DNA from: RYN-230 sp963718305
Lineage (GTDB): Bacteria > Actinomycetota > Actinomycetes > Streptosporangiales > Streptosporangiaceae
Direction of reading: 5' to 3'
DNA: 64,000 nt
Assembly: GCA_963718305.1 (NCBI GenBank)
Contig: CAVQZG010000017.1
Span: 186,001 to 250,000, forward strand
The notes under the pieces: generated by a model
What the model was told of the DNA's origin: nothing
Databases searched by the model: none
Seen by the model: the letters and a program-made list of their open reading frames with translations, nothing else
Shown: positions 8,527 to 16,788 of the stretch, in pieces
Layout of the letters: every line of letters begins with the position of its first letter
Numbering within the stretch: the first letter of the stretch is position 1
Translations under genes and position numbers: made by a program

Positions 8527-9075
8527 GTGCTCTTCTCCTACGGGAACGATTATCGGGATCCACGGACGTGTCTCCCGGGTTGCTGCGACAGTCTGCCCTT
8601 CAACGGCGGGGCACTCTGTGATCCACGACCCCGGCGAACGAATTCACCGGCGCCGACACGCTCACGAACTTCGGCTACAACCACCGACCATTGAACACCA
8701 TGACGCCACGTGGCGCTGACGCCTCGCCCAGTTGTCATCATCTGACCTGGTCAGGAGGGCCGGCCGGGGTGGCGCGGAACCCGTTGGCCCGGCCACCGCC
8801 GGTGCGGAAAACCGCCGCACAGGTCATTGTTCATACGGAAATAGTTGATTACCTGCCTCTCAGCAACGGAACGAGTCGTGATGTCCCGCCAGGTTTCCTG
8901 CTGGTCCGCTCGCCGGCGGACCGGATGTCACCCGTCATCCAGCAGGCCGGTATCCACCGCACTGGCGCCGTCTTCCGCGAGACCGCCGTTGGACGGCCGG
9001 CCGGCCCCTGACCCCCGCAGCGCCTCCAGGACCTCTGGACGCAGCCCCTGCTGCTCCCCTGCCGGACCGGCTGGG
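8527..9075. other. Gene-free stretch upstream of the cold-shock gene
   Basis: No convincing coding frame on either strand; the open frames here lack codon bias, ribosome-binding sites and recognisable motifs. It holds a perfect 12-bp palindrome CGCCACGTGGCG at 8704-8715 and presumably the csp promoter and leader on the minus strand. Confidence 0.5.
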
Positions 9076-9965
9076 TCAGCGGGCCTCGAACCGGGCCCAC
9101 ACGGCCCGGGCCACCGGCTGGATCCGCGGCGGCGCTGTGAAGGCGGCCCTTACTCCCGCCCAGGCCTGCTGCCCGGCGGGCCGGGCCGCACGCAGGCCCG
9201 GCCGGGGGCTGGACCGCCGGCCGGTGACTCCATGCCGCCCGCGACTGCTCTTGGGGGCGAGCTGCGCCGTGGCCCGGGCCACGTCCAGCAGCTGGGCCAG
9301 GTCCACCGGGGACTCGGCAGTGAGCAGCCGCCGGGCCTCCGGATGCCCCTTTTCCGGGCGCCCGATCATGGCCCACCACTGCATCGTGGTGCGCCCGAAC
9401 CAGATGTCGGCTTCCGGGTAGCGGGCCGTCAGCACCCCCTGGATGTCCCGCAGCGAGGACTCGTAGCCGTCCGGGAATTCCGGCTCGGCCGTTCCCTCTC
9501 CGCTCCACTGGATCTCGGCCCAGACCAGCCTGCCCCGGTGATCCCCGCACACCCCGGTGCGTCCAGCCAGGGCCCGTACCACCCGCAGCCCCCGGCCGTG
9601 CTCGCTGAGCTGGGCGCTGCCGAGCTGATCGGCGGAGAGGGGGCCGATCCCGGGTGAGTCGAGGCCGAGCGGGCCAGGGCCCAGCGGGTCAGTGCCCGGC
9701 GTCAGCTCCGGGGCGGTACCCGCGCCGCCGTCGGCGACCGCGACCCGGACCGTCACGGGGCGCAGCTGCCAGGTGAGCTCCATGGCAAAGAAGCCGTCGT
9801 GGCCGCTCGCGGTGTGCCGGACCGCGTTGGCGGCCAGCTCGATGGCGACCGTGACGACGTCCTCGCGGGCCGGGCCGCTGGGCAGCAACTCGGCCAGCCA
9901 GTACCGGACCCGCCGCAGCTCCGCCTCCTGCCCGGGGAAAACGCGCCGCCAGCGCAGCGACGGGG
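9076..9965 (-). CDS. Anti-sigma-type ATP-binding module (HATPase_c_2), C-terminal half of a frameshifted gene
   Basis: Reads LRWRRVFPGQEAELRRVRYW, then LLPSGPAREDVVTVAIELAANAVRHTASG with the N-box Asn, VAVADGGAG (G1 box) and EHGRGLRVVRALAG (G2 box). A C-terminal extension ends in ADIWFGRTTMQWWAMIGRP, a signature of actinomycete regulatory ATPases related to RsbW/SpoIIAB-like serine kinases. No start codon with a ribosome-binding site precedes the conserved LRWRRVFPG start in this frame. Adding one base to the four-G run at 9962-9965 joins it to the proline-rich frame upstream (PPPPPSLRWRR). I therefore read it as one gene, 11165 to 9076, broken by a 1-base deletion. Likely a partner-switching regulator. 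Confidence 0.82.
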
Positions 9966-11165
9966 TGGAGGCGGCACGGCTGGCACAGCGTGCGGCACTT
10001 CCGGCGGTGGTTGCGGCTGAGGTTGCGGCCCGGCCGGCGGCGTGGGTACGGCCTGAACGGCTGGAGCTGACGGCGCGACCAGCGCACCCGGCCCCGAAGG
10101 CGCCGGGGACGGGGGCGGGACGGGCGCGGGCATCGCGGCCGGGGCAGGCGGCACAGCCGGAGCAGGAGCCGCAGCCGGGGCAGGAGCGGCCAAGGCAGGA
10201 GCAGGAGCCGCGACCGGGGCCGGGGGTGCAGTCAGCACGGGCGGCGCAGCCTGCATGATCGGGGCGGGCGGCTCCGGGGGCCTGGAAGCCGCGTACGCGG
10301 CTGGCACCTCGTACGCCGGAAGCACCTCGTACGCCTGGAGTGGCTGGTACGTCCGGGGAGGCCCGTAGATCCGCGACGGCTCGTACACCGGAGGCGCCTC
10401 ATACACATGCGGCGCCTCATAGGCGGGGGGTGCCTCATACGCCGGCGGCGCCTCGTAGACCGCAGGAGTGTCATAGACCGGGCCCCCATACCTTCGGGAC
10501 GTCTGGTCTCCCCGGGGCGTCTGATGCCCATGAGGTATTTGAGATGTGGGGGGCATCTGAGATGCGGGGGCTGCTTGATACGCGGGGGGTGCCTGGGAGT
10601 CCGGTTCCGCCCGATAGGCGGAAGACGGCACATGAGCCTGGCCCACCGGGTAGCCGCGCTGCGCCGGGTAGCCAGGCTCCGCCGGGTAGCCCGGCTCCGC
10701 CCGATAGCCAGACCCCGCCGCGTACCCAGACTCCCCCGGGTACCCACGCTCCGCCAGATAGCCACCCTCCGCCCGGTAGCCAGACTGCGCGGGATAGCCA
10801 CGCTCCGCCGCGTACCCACGCTCCGCCCGGTAGCCAGACTCCGCGGGATAGCCGCGCTGCGCCGGGTAGCCAGGCTGGGCCGGATAGGCCGGGGCCGGCT
10901 GATACGGCCCGTCGGCGCGGATCGCGGGGAGAGGCCCGGAGATCGGGGGTGGCCCAGACTGCGGGAACGGCCACGCCGACCCGGGAACGCCAGGCGGGAT
11001 GGCCTCCGGCGGCGCCCACACCCCCGCCGATGCGGACATCCCGGGGGGCGCAAACGTCCCCGGATGCGGCACCATCACGGGCTGGGGAACCATTCCTGGC
11101 TGCGGAAACGTCGTCGACGCCGCCTGCCGCGGCAACTCTTGCCGCCCAGGTGGCCGATCGTCCAT
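9966..11165 (-). CDS. Pro/Tyr-repeat N-terminal region of the frameshifted ATPase gene
   Basis: From ATG 11165 (MDDRPPGRQELPRQ) the frame encodes about 400 disordered residues. Two repeat blocks stand out: heptad-like GY(P/R/A)AE(R/S/P) units at about 10655-10890, for example RGYPAQSGYRAEGGYLAE, and YEAPPAYEAPP units at about 10305-10480. A Pro/Ala-rich stretch follows (APAPALAAPAPAAAP). Unshifted, this frame continues out of register over the ATPase and stops at 9753. Tyr/Pro repeats of this kind can drive multivalent binding or condensate formation, but no function is established. Two LacI-type sites lie in the divergent promoter region. Confidence 0.65.
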
Positions 11166-11283
11166 CGCTCCGCGAATGGCTACCTCCCTTACCGGTCAGG
11201 ATGCTGGCAGCTTGACGGCCCGGGTGAGCGCAGGCGAGACAATTGTAAGAAATCGGTAAGGGATACGGCTCCGTGGTTGCCAT

Positions 11284-11297
11284 TGACAGCGCTTACA
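11284..11297. promoter_or_regulatory. Putative LacI-family operator 1
   Basis: TGACAGCGCTTACA, a near-palindrome with an AGCGCT centre, in the divergent region between the ATPase gene and the LacI-type gene. It resembles the CG-centred operators of LacI-family regulators and is 32 bp from a second similar site. Confidence 0.45.
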
Positions 11298-11328
11298 TCC
11301 ATTCCTAGCATCTCTGGTACCACCCGGA

Positions 11329-11342
11329 TGTAACCGCTTACA
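11329..11342. promoter_or_regulatory. Putative LacI-family operator 2
   Basis: TGTAACCGCTTACA has TGTAA/TTACA arms around a CCGC centre and shares the CGCTTACA half with the site at 11284-11297. The start-to-start spacing of 45 bp suggests cooperative binding. The likely ligand-controlled regulator is the LacI protein encoded at 11484. Confidence 0.5.
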
Positions 11343-11483
11343 ACATTCAGGTTCCGGCGGCATCAGTAGGCCAATCACGCGCTGGCGGTCAATGATGATC
11401 ACACTCTGCGGCAGGCACCCATCCCGGCCCGCCCGCCAACCACGCCCGGGCCACCAACCACGCCTGGGCCGGGAAGGCTCCCG

Positions 11484-12518
11484 GTGAGCACGGTCTACGA
11501 GGTGGCGGACCGCGCCGGGGTGTCCACGGCCACCGTTTCCCGGGTCGTCCACGGGTCCAGCCTGGTACGCCCGGACACGCGGGAACGGGTCCTGGCGGTC
11601 ATCGAGGAACTGGGCTACGTGCCGGACGGCTCGGCTCAGGGCCTGAGCCGGCGCCGCAAGGACATCATCGGCCTGGCCGCCCTGGAACGCGGCGTCACCG
11701 AGGTCGGCATCGAGAAAAACAGCCCGCTGTTCATGGACGAGCTGGTGCACGCGGTCGAGTCCGTGCTGCGCGGCACGGACTGCTCGCTGCTGCTCACGTT
11801 CGGCCAGGCCGGGGAGCCGTTCCAGCGGCGGATCAGGTCGGTGTCCGGCAAGGTCGACGGGCTGCTGGTCGCGGAGGAAGTGATGCCGCCCGGCCAGTTG
11901 CGGGCGCTGGCCCGGCGCATCCCCGTGGTGGCCATCGCCGGCCGCCGGGACGAGACGGAACTGGACGTGGTGGCGGTGGACAACGCCGCCGGGGTGCGGG
12001 CGCTGGCCGCGCACCTGATCGAGGACCACGGCTACCGGCGCCTTGGCTTCCTGGCCGGCCCGGCCGACTCCCCCGACGCCCGGGAACGGCTGGACGCGTT
12101 CCGGCACGCCATCGCCCAGCATCCGGGCTGCGTTCTCGACCCGGTGCTGGAAGGTGACTTCTCCGAGGCGAGTGGCGCGGCCGCGGCCCGCACCCTGCTG
12201 GCGCTCCGGCCCGCTCCCGAGGTCGTGGCCTGCGCCAACGACCAGATGGCCATCGGTGTCCTGCTGCAGCTCCAGGAGTCCGGCGCGGCCATCCCCGGCG
12301 ACATGGCGGTGACCGGCTTCGACGACATCTACGCCAGCCGCGTGGTGACCCCGGCGCTGACCACCGTGGGACAGCCGTTCCGCGAGCTCGGGCACCGCGC
12401 TGCCCAGCGGTTGCGGGCCCGGATCGAGGACCGGGAGCTGCCCGTGCTCACCGAGATCCTGCCCACCCAGTGCGCGATCAGGGCCAGCTGCGGCTGCCCG
12501 GCCCCGGGGTTCCGTTAG
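11484..12518 (+). CDS. LacI-family transcriptional regulator
   Basis: 344 residues from GTG 11484. The N-terminal helix-turn-helix is intact (TVYEVADRAGVSTATVSRVV) with the hinge helix region QGLSRRRKDIIGLAA. The periplasmic-binding-like sensor domain follows, with VDGLLVAEE, HLIEDHGYRRLGFLAGP, CANDQMAIGVLLQLQE and VTGFDDIYASRVVTPALTTV. Between the second and third landmarks it carries the usual effector-binding Asp/Arg pattern. A secreted glucanase gene starts 142 bp downstream in the same direction, so I infer control of beta-glucan use, with an oligosaccharide as inducer. Two candidate operators sit 141-200 bp upstream, which suggests autoregulation. Confidence 0.93.
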   Translation: MSTVYEVADRAGVSTATVSRVVHGSSLVRPDTRERVLAVIEELGYVPDGSAQGLSRRRKDIIGLAALERGVTEVGIEKNSPLFMDELVHAVESVLRGTDCSLLLTFGQAGEPFQRRIRSVSGKVDGLLVAEEVMPPGQLRALARRIPVVAIAGRRDETELDVVAVDNAAGVRALAAHLIEDHGYRRLGFLAGPADSPDARERLDAFRHAIAQHPGCVLDPVLEGDFSEASGAAAARTLLALRPAPEVVACANDQMAIGVLLQLQESGAAIPGDMAVTGFDDIYASRVVTPALTTVGQPFRELGHRAAQRLRARIEDRELPVLTEILPTQCAIRASCGCPAPGFR

Positions 12519-12660
12519 GCCCCCGCTACCTCCCGCCGCACGTCCGCCGCGGCGCCGCGGCGCACCACCGCACCGGCACCGCCGCATCCCGAACGTTCAC
12601 GGCCGGAAAGACCGGCCCAGGCGGGCGCCCCGCCGCCCGTCCAGCAGAAGGGAGAACCGG

Positions 12661-14184
12661 ATGCAACCAGCCTTCCGGATACGATCACCCCGCCACAGCC
12701 TGCCCCGGCGCGCTGTCCTGGGCGTCGCCGCCGCGGCGACGGCGTTACTCGCGGCCACGCTGACCAGCCTGACCTTCGCGGCCAGCAGTTCGGCGACCAC
12801 CGTCCCGGGCCCGCCGTCCGGCTGGACCACCACCTACAGCGATTCCTTCTCCGGGGCCGCCGGGAGCGGGGTCGATTCCGGCTGGACCTACGACACCGGC
12901 ACCCAGTACAACGGCACCGGCTGCACGGGCCAGTACGGGACGGGCGAGGTGGAGAACAACACCAACTCGACCGCGAACGTCTCCGAAGACGGCAGCGGGC
13001 ACCTGAACATCACCGCGGTCGACTCGGGCGGGTCATGGACCTCGGGCCGGATCGAGACGACCAGCGACAGCTTTGAGGCCCCAGCCGGCGGCGAGATGGA
13101 AGTCACCGCCTCCATCAAGCAGCCGAACCCGTCCAGCGGCGTCGGCTACTGGCCGGCGTTCTGGATGCTCGGCGCGGGCTTCCGGTCCAGCGGCGCCGGT
13201 ACGTCCGGGACCATGGACTGCTCGAACTGGCCGTCGGCCGGCGAGATCGACATCATGGAGGACGTCAACGCGCTGTCCGAGCACTCGGGCACCTTCCACT
13301 GCGGCGTCGATCCGGGTGGCCCGTGTAACGAGACCACCGGGCTGGGCAGCGGGCTGCAGTCCTGCTCCGGCTGCCAGACCGGGTACAACACCTACTCGGC
13401 CATCGTGAACCGCACCGACACCAGCAACGAGTCGATCACCTTTTACCTGAACGGGACCGCGTACTACACGGTCACGGAGAGCCAGGTCGGCACCGCGACC
13501 TGGCAGGCCGCGGTAGATCACGGCTTCTTCCTGATCCTGGACCTGGCCATGGGCGGCGCCTACCCGAACGCCATCTGCGGCTGCAGCTCACCGACCTCCG
13601 CGACCAGTTCCGGCGCGGCGATGAGCGTCGGCTACGTGGCCGTGTACCAGACCAGCGGCTCCGGCGCCTCCCCCACGCCCACCCCGACACCGACCCCCAC
13701 ACCGACCGCGACCAGCACGTCGGGCAGCGGGGGCGGCACGTCCTGCGCCACGACCGCGACCGCGGACATCTCCGCCGACTGTTACCGGGGCTCCTCCGGC
13801 GCCATCTCGGTCACCGCGGCCAGCGGCGACAGCAACCCGGCAGGCGTAGATGGAAATCAGGTGTCCCAGCTGACCAACGGCAAGTACCTGGAGTATCCGG
13901 GGGTCAACTTCGGCTCGGGATCCAGCCAATTCGACGCCCGGGTGGCCTCAGGCGCGGCCGGCGGGGTGAGTGGCCTGGTCGAGGTGGTGCTCGACAACCC
14001 GTCGAACGCCCCGGTGGGCAGCTTCGCGGTCGGTAATACCGGCGGCTGGAGCAGCTGGAAGACCGTTCCGGCCAACATGTCCGAGGTGACCGGAACCCAT
14101 ACGGTCTACCTGGAGTTCTCGTCGGGTGCGTCGGGCAGTCCGCCCTTCGTGAGCCTGCACTACTTCAGCTTCCCGACGTCCTGA
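12661..14184 (+). CDS. Secreted GH16 endo-beta-glucanase with C-terminal carbohydrate-binding domain
   Basis: 507 residues after an AAGGGAG ribosome-binding site. A long signal peptide has a twin-arginine start (PRRAVLGVAAAAT), so Tat export is possible. The GH16 domain spans about residues 45-330 and carries the catalytic signature EIDIME, with Glu195 as nucleophile and Glu200 as acid/base, plus YWPAFWMLG upstream. A Pro-Thr linker (PTPTPTPTPTPT) joins a CBM6-like domain (QLTNGKYLEYPGVNFG, LVEVVLDNP, GGWSSWKTVP, HTVYLEFSS). Such enzymes cut beta-1,3 or beta-1,3-1,4 glucans outside the cell. The LacI regulator just upstream is the probable repressor. Exact glucan specificity is not determined. 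Confidence 0.93.
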   Translation: MQPAFRIRSPRHSLPRRAVLGVAAAATALLAATLTSLTFAASSSATTVPGPPSGWTTTYSDSFSGAAGSGVDSGWTYDTGTQYNGTGCTGQYGTGEVENNTNSTANVSEDGSGHLNITAVDSGGSWTSGRIETTSDSFEAPAGGEMEVTASIKQPNPSSGVGYWPAFWMLGAGFRSSGAGTSGTMDCSNWPSAGEIDIMEDVNALSEHSGTFHCGVDPGGPCNETTGLGSGLQSCSGCQTGYNTYSAIVNRTDTSNESITFYLNGTAYYTVTESQVGTATWQAAVDHGFFLILDLAMGGAYPNAICGCSSPTSATSSGAAMSVGYVAVYQTSGSGASPTPTPTPTPTPTATSTSGSGGGTSCATTATADISADCYRGSSGAISVTAASGDSNPAGVDGNQVSQLTNGKYLEYPGVNFGSGSSQFDARVASGAAGGVSGLVEVVLDNPSNAPVGSFAVGNTGGWSSWKTVPANMSEVTGTHTVYLEFSSGASGSPPFVSLHYFSFPTS

Positions 14185-14188
14185 ACTG

Positions 14189-14223
14189 GCGCGGGCCTGG
14201 CCACCCCCCGGCCAGGCCCGCGC
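14189..14223. terminator. Convergent GC hairpin between glucanase and PhzF genes
   Basis: Perfect 14-bp arms (GCGCGGGCCTGGCC and its complement) around a 7-base AC-rich loop sit 4 bp after the glucanase stop and 1 bp before the PhzF stop. Probably a terminator for both converging genes. Confidence 0.78.
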
Positions 14224-14224
14224 T

Positions 14225-15082
14225 TCACCAGATCACCTTGGTGGTAACCGGAATCAGCCAGGTGCCCTCGGCCACGATCACGGCCTCGCCGCCCAGCAGC
14301 ACCTCGTCCCCGTCTTGCGCCACCCGGATCAGCCCGCCGCGCGCGGACAGCTGCCGGCCGGTCAGCGGCTGGCGGCCCAGCCGCCCGATCCAGAACGGTC
14401 CCAGCGCGCAGTGCGCGGATCCCGTCACGGCGTCCTCGGCCCCCGTCGCCACCTGGAAGAAACGGGACACGAAGTCGGCGGTATCGTCCGCGGCGATATC
14501 GGCTTCCCCGGCCGGGTCCTCGCGCACCGCGGTGACGATCAGGCCGCGGACCGGCAGTTCCCGCAGCGCCGCCAGGTCCAGCTCGAGGTCGCGGACGGTG
14601 GCCGGGGAATCGAGCACCGCCATCACGTCCAGGTCGTTGCGGAGCATCTCGGTCACCGGGACCGGCAGCAGCGCCCGCACCGCCCCGGCGAGCCCGTCAT
14701 CGGCCAAGGGCTCCGGGGCCAGGCTGGGCAAGCGCAACTGCACGAACTCCCCCGCGTCCACGGCCTCCAGCAGCCCGTACCGGGTGTCGAACCGGATCCG
14801 GTCCCCCACGGCGTGCCCGTTGTCGAGCAGCACCCGGGCCGCCGCGAGCGTGCCGTGACCGCACAGGTCCAGCTCGCCGTGGGAGGTGAACCAGCGCAGC
14901 CCGAACCGGCCCGGCTCGGCCGCCGGCCAGACCACCGCGGTCGCGGGCTGGTTCAGCTCGGTCCCGATCGCCGACCCGAACTCGTCGTCCGGCTCGCCCT
15001 CCAGCATCAGGACCGCCGCGGAATTCCCGGCGAACGGAACCGACGTGAACGCATCCACCTGGAACAGCCGCGCAGTCGTCAC
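14225..15082 (-). CDS. PhzF-family isomerase/epimerase-like protein
   Basis: About 286 residues from GTG 15082 (VTTARLFQVDAFTSVPFAGN); an in-frame start at 15175 would add 31 unconserved residues. PhzF hallmarks are VDAFTSVPFAGN, the catalytic-Glu region IGTELNQPATAVVWP, GLRWFTSHGELDLCGHGTLAAA and the C-terminal TGSAHCALGPFW. The fold is the diaminopimelate-epimerase type. Phenazine PhzF isomerises a dihydro-anthranilate, while most chromosomal homologues have no known substrate. No phenazine genes are nearby, so a phenazine role is not supported. Confidence 0.9.
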   Translation of the reverse strand: MTTARLFQVDAFTSVPFAGNSAAVLMLEGEPDDEFGSAIGTELNQPATAVVWPAAEPGRFGLRWFTSHGELDLCGHGTLAAARVLLDNGHAVGDRIRFDTRYGLLEAVDAGEFVQLRLPSLAPEPLADDGLAGAVRALLPVPVTEMLRNDLDVMAVLDSPATVRDLELDLAALRELPVRGLIVTAVREDPAGEADIAADDTADFVSRFFQVATGAEDAVTGSAHCALGPFWIGRLGRQPLTGRQLSARGGLIRVAQDGDEVLLGGEAVIVAEGTWLIPVTTKVIW

Positions 15083-15212
15083 CCTCTCATCATCCCCGCC
15101 CTCGCCGCGGCGCGCACGGCAGGCCCCGCGGCTGCGGCGATCCGGTCCCCCGTGTTTCTCCGCAACGAACACCACGGACGCGCCAGCCCCGGACGGGTGA
15201 CAGACTTGCGGG

Positions 15213-15839
15213 GTGGGTGTCTACGGGGATCAGGTGCTGCCCCGGGTCCTCGACCTCTGGATGCGCGGCGCCGACGTCCGCCAGATCCGGGCCCGGGTCG
15301 CCTCCGGGCTGGCCGGTGAGGTGATCGAGATCGGCTTCGGCTCCGGGCTGAACGTCCCGCACTACCCGGCCACGGTCACCCGGGTCCGGGCCGTCGACCC
15401 GGCCACTGTGGGCCGCGATCTCGCCGCCACCCGGATCGCCGCCCGCACGGTGCCGGTCGAGTTCATCGGCACCGACGCCCAGGCGCTGGCCGCCGACGAC
15501 GAGAGCGCCGACTTCGTGCTCAGCAGCTGGACGCTGTGCAGCATCCCGGACCCGGGCCAGGCCCTGGCCGAGGCCTACCGGGTGCTGCGGCCCGGCGGCG
15601 CACTGCGCTTCGTGGAGCACGGGCGCTCGCCCGACCCGCGGGTCGCCCGGGCCCAGCGCCGGCTCACCCCGCTGCACCGCCGGGTGGTCGGCGGCTGCCG
15701 CCTCGACCGGCCCATCGGCGACCTGATGACCAGCGCGGGATTCCGGCTGGACCAGCTGGAGAACTACTACTTCCACCGGCCGCGCGCCGTCGGCTACACC
15801 TACGAGGGCGTCGCGGCCAAACCGCTGGCGGCGGCGTAG
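15213..15839 (+). CDS. Class I SAM-dependent methyltransferase
   Basis: 208 residues from GTG 15213. Motif I is EIGFGSGLNVPHYP, followed by VRAVDPATVGRD (motif II acidic residue), DESADFVLSSWTLCSIPDPG (motif IV) and AYRVLRPGGALRFVEHG (post-motif). This pattern is typical of the UbiE/phospholipid-type and arsenite-like small methyltransferases. It is divergent from the PhzF gene with 130 bp between starts. Acceptor substrate unknown. Confidence 0.9.
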   Translation: MGVYGDQVLPRVLDLWMRGADVRQIRARVASGLAGEVIEIGFGSGLNVPHYPATVTRVRAVDPATVGRDLAATRIAARTVPVEFIGTDAQALAADDESADFVLSSWTLCSIPDPGQALAEAYRVLRPGGALRFVEHGRSPDPRVARAQRRLTPLHRRVVGGCRLDRPIGDLMTSAGFRLDQLENYYFHRPRAVGYTYEGVAAKPLAAA

Positions 15840-15871
15840 CACGGGCGGGGCCCGCGGCGCTTTTGCTTTTA

Positions 15872-16768
15872 TCAGTGCCGTGGTCCCGCCGCGGCGCCTG
15901 TTGCTGTTATCTGCCTCGCCGGTCCCCTGCCACGCCTGTTGCTGTTATGCGGCCAGGTCCGCCCCTCAGCGCGGGCGCCGGCCGATGAACAGGTGCGCGG
16001 GCATTCCCTCGCTGCCGCCGCTCCGGGCCGGGTGGCCTCGCCCGCGGGGACCTCGCCCGCCGGGAACTCGCCGGCGAACAGCGCCTCGGGCTCGAATCCG
16101 GCCTCGGCCAGCAACCGCAGCCAGAGCGCGCGGCGGAACGCGCCCAGCCGGTGGACCTCACGGACGACCTGGACCGCGCCATCCGCCGCCCGCAGGGTGA
16201 ACTCGTATTCCACCTGGATCCAGTCGTCGGCGGGATCCGGGTCCCAGGTCCACTCGCGGAAGCTGCCCTGGCGGCCGTCCGCGCCGGTGCTGCCGCCGCC
16301 GCCCGTGCCGCCCTCGAACGTCTCGGCGGTGTAGTCAGGCACGAACACGGCCATCCCGCCCGGCCGGCAGTGCGCGAACGCCGTCCCGATGAGCTGCCGC
16401 AGGTCATCGGCGTCGGTCACATAGTCGACAGCGTCGTGGACCAGAACGGCGTCGAACATCCGGCCCAGCCGGATGGTGCGCATGTCTCCCTGCTGGTGCG
16501 CGCACTCGGGGTTGAGCCGCTGCGATACGGCCAGCATCCCGGCCGACCGGTCGACCAGCGTCAGGTCCAGCCGGTGCTTCAGGTGCACCGCGACGTGGCC
16601 GCCGCCGCTGCCCAGGTCCAGTACCTCGCGGACCTCGATGGCCGCGGTGGAGAACAGCCCGGCCAGGTAAGCGGCCTCCGCCGCGTACTCCCCCGGGGGT
16701 GAGATCAGCGGCCACCAGTCGGCCAGTTCCTGGTAGAGGCGGTACTCCCCCGGCATGGCAGCCATCAT
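15872..16768 (-). CDS. Class I SAM-dependent methyltransferase, likely C-terminal frameshift
   Basis: Starts at ATG 16768 (MMAAMPGEYRLYQELADWWP). Motif I is VLDLGSGGGHVAVHL, then LTLVDRSAGMLAVSQRLNP, DAVLVHDAVDYV and CRPGGMAVFVPDY; the strand pair EWTWDPDPADDWIQVEYEF and REVHRLGAF complete a typical small-molecule methyltransferase. After EATRPGAAAARE the frame runs on with no family resemblance to 15872. One extra base near 16005-16020 would give GMPAHLFIGRRPR and a stop at 15966, which looks like the normal family ending. It lies 20 bp after the ligase gene, so they form one operon. Confidence 0.82.
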   Translation of the reverse strand: MMAAMPGEYRLYQELADWWPLISPPGEYAAEAAYLAGLFSTAAIEVREVLDLGSGGGHVAVHLKHRLDLTLVDRSAGMLAVSQRLNPECAHQQGDMRTIRLGRMFDAVLVHDAVDYVTDADDLRQLIGTAFAHCRPGGMAVFVPDYTAETFEGGTGGGGSTGADGRQGSFREWTWDPDPADDWIQVEYEFTLRAADGAVQVVREVHRLGAFRRALWLRLLAEAGFEPEALFAGEFPAGEVPAGEATRPGAAAARECPRTCSSAGARAEGRTWPHNSNRRGRGPARQITATGAAAGPRH

Positions 16769-16788
16769 GCCGCATCGGAGCCGGGCCG

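Noticed and set aside
10640..10900. Regular DNA repeats that look like a CRISPR array
   Set aside because: The repeat period is about 21 bp and follows codons of a GY-A-E protein repeat; there are no unique spacers or cas genes.
14189..14223. Hairpin considered as a riboswitch or attenuator
   Set aside because: It lies between converging stops and has a simple perfect stem, so a terminator is the plainer reading.
14225..15082. Phenazine biosynthesis locus
   Set aside because: PhzF-like proteins are common outside phenazine clusters and no other phz gene is present.
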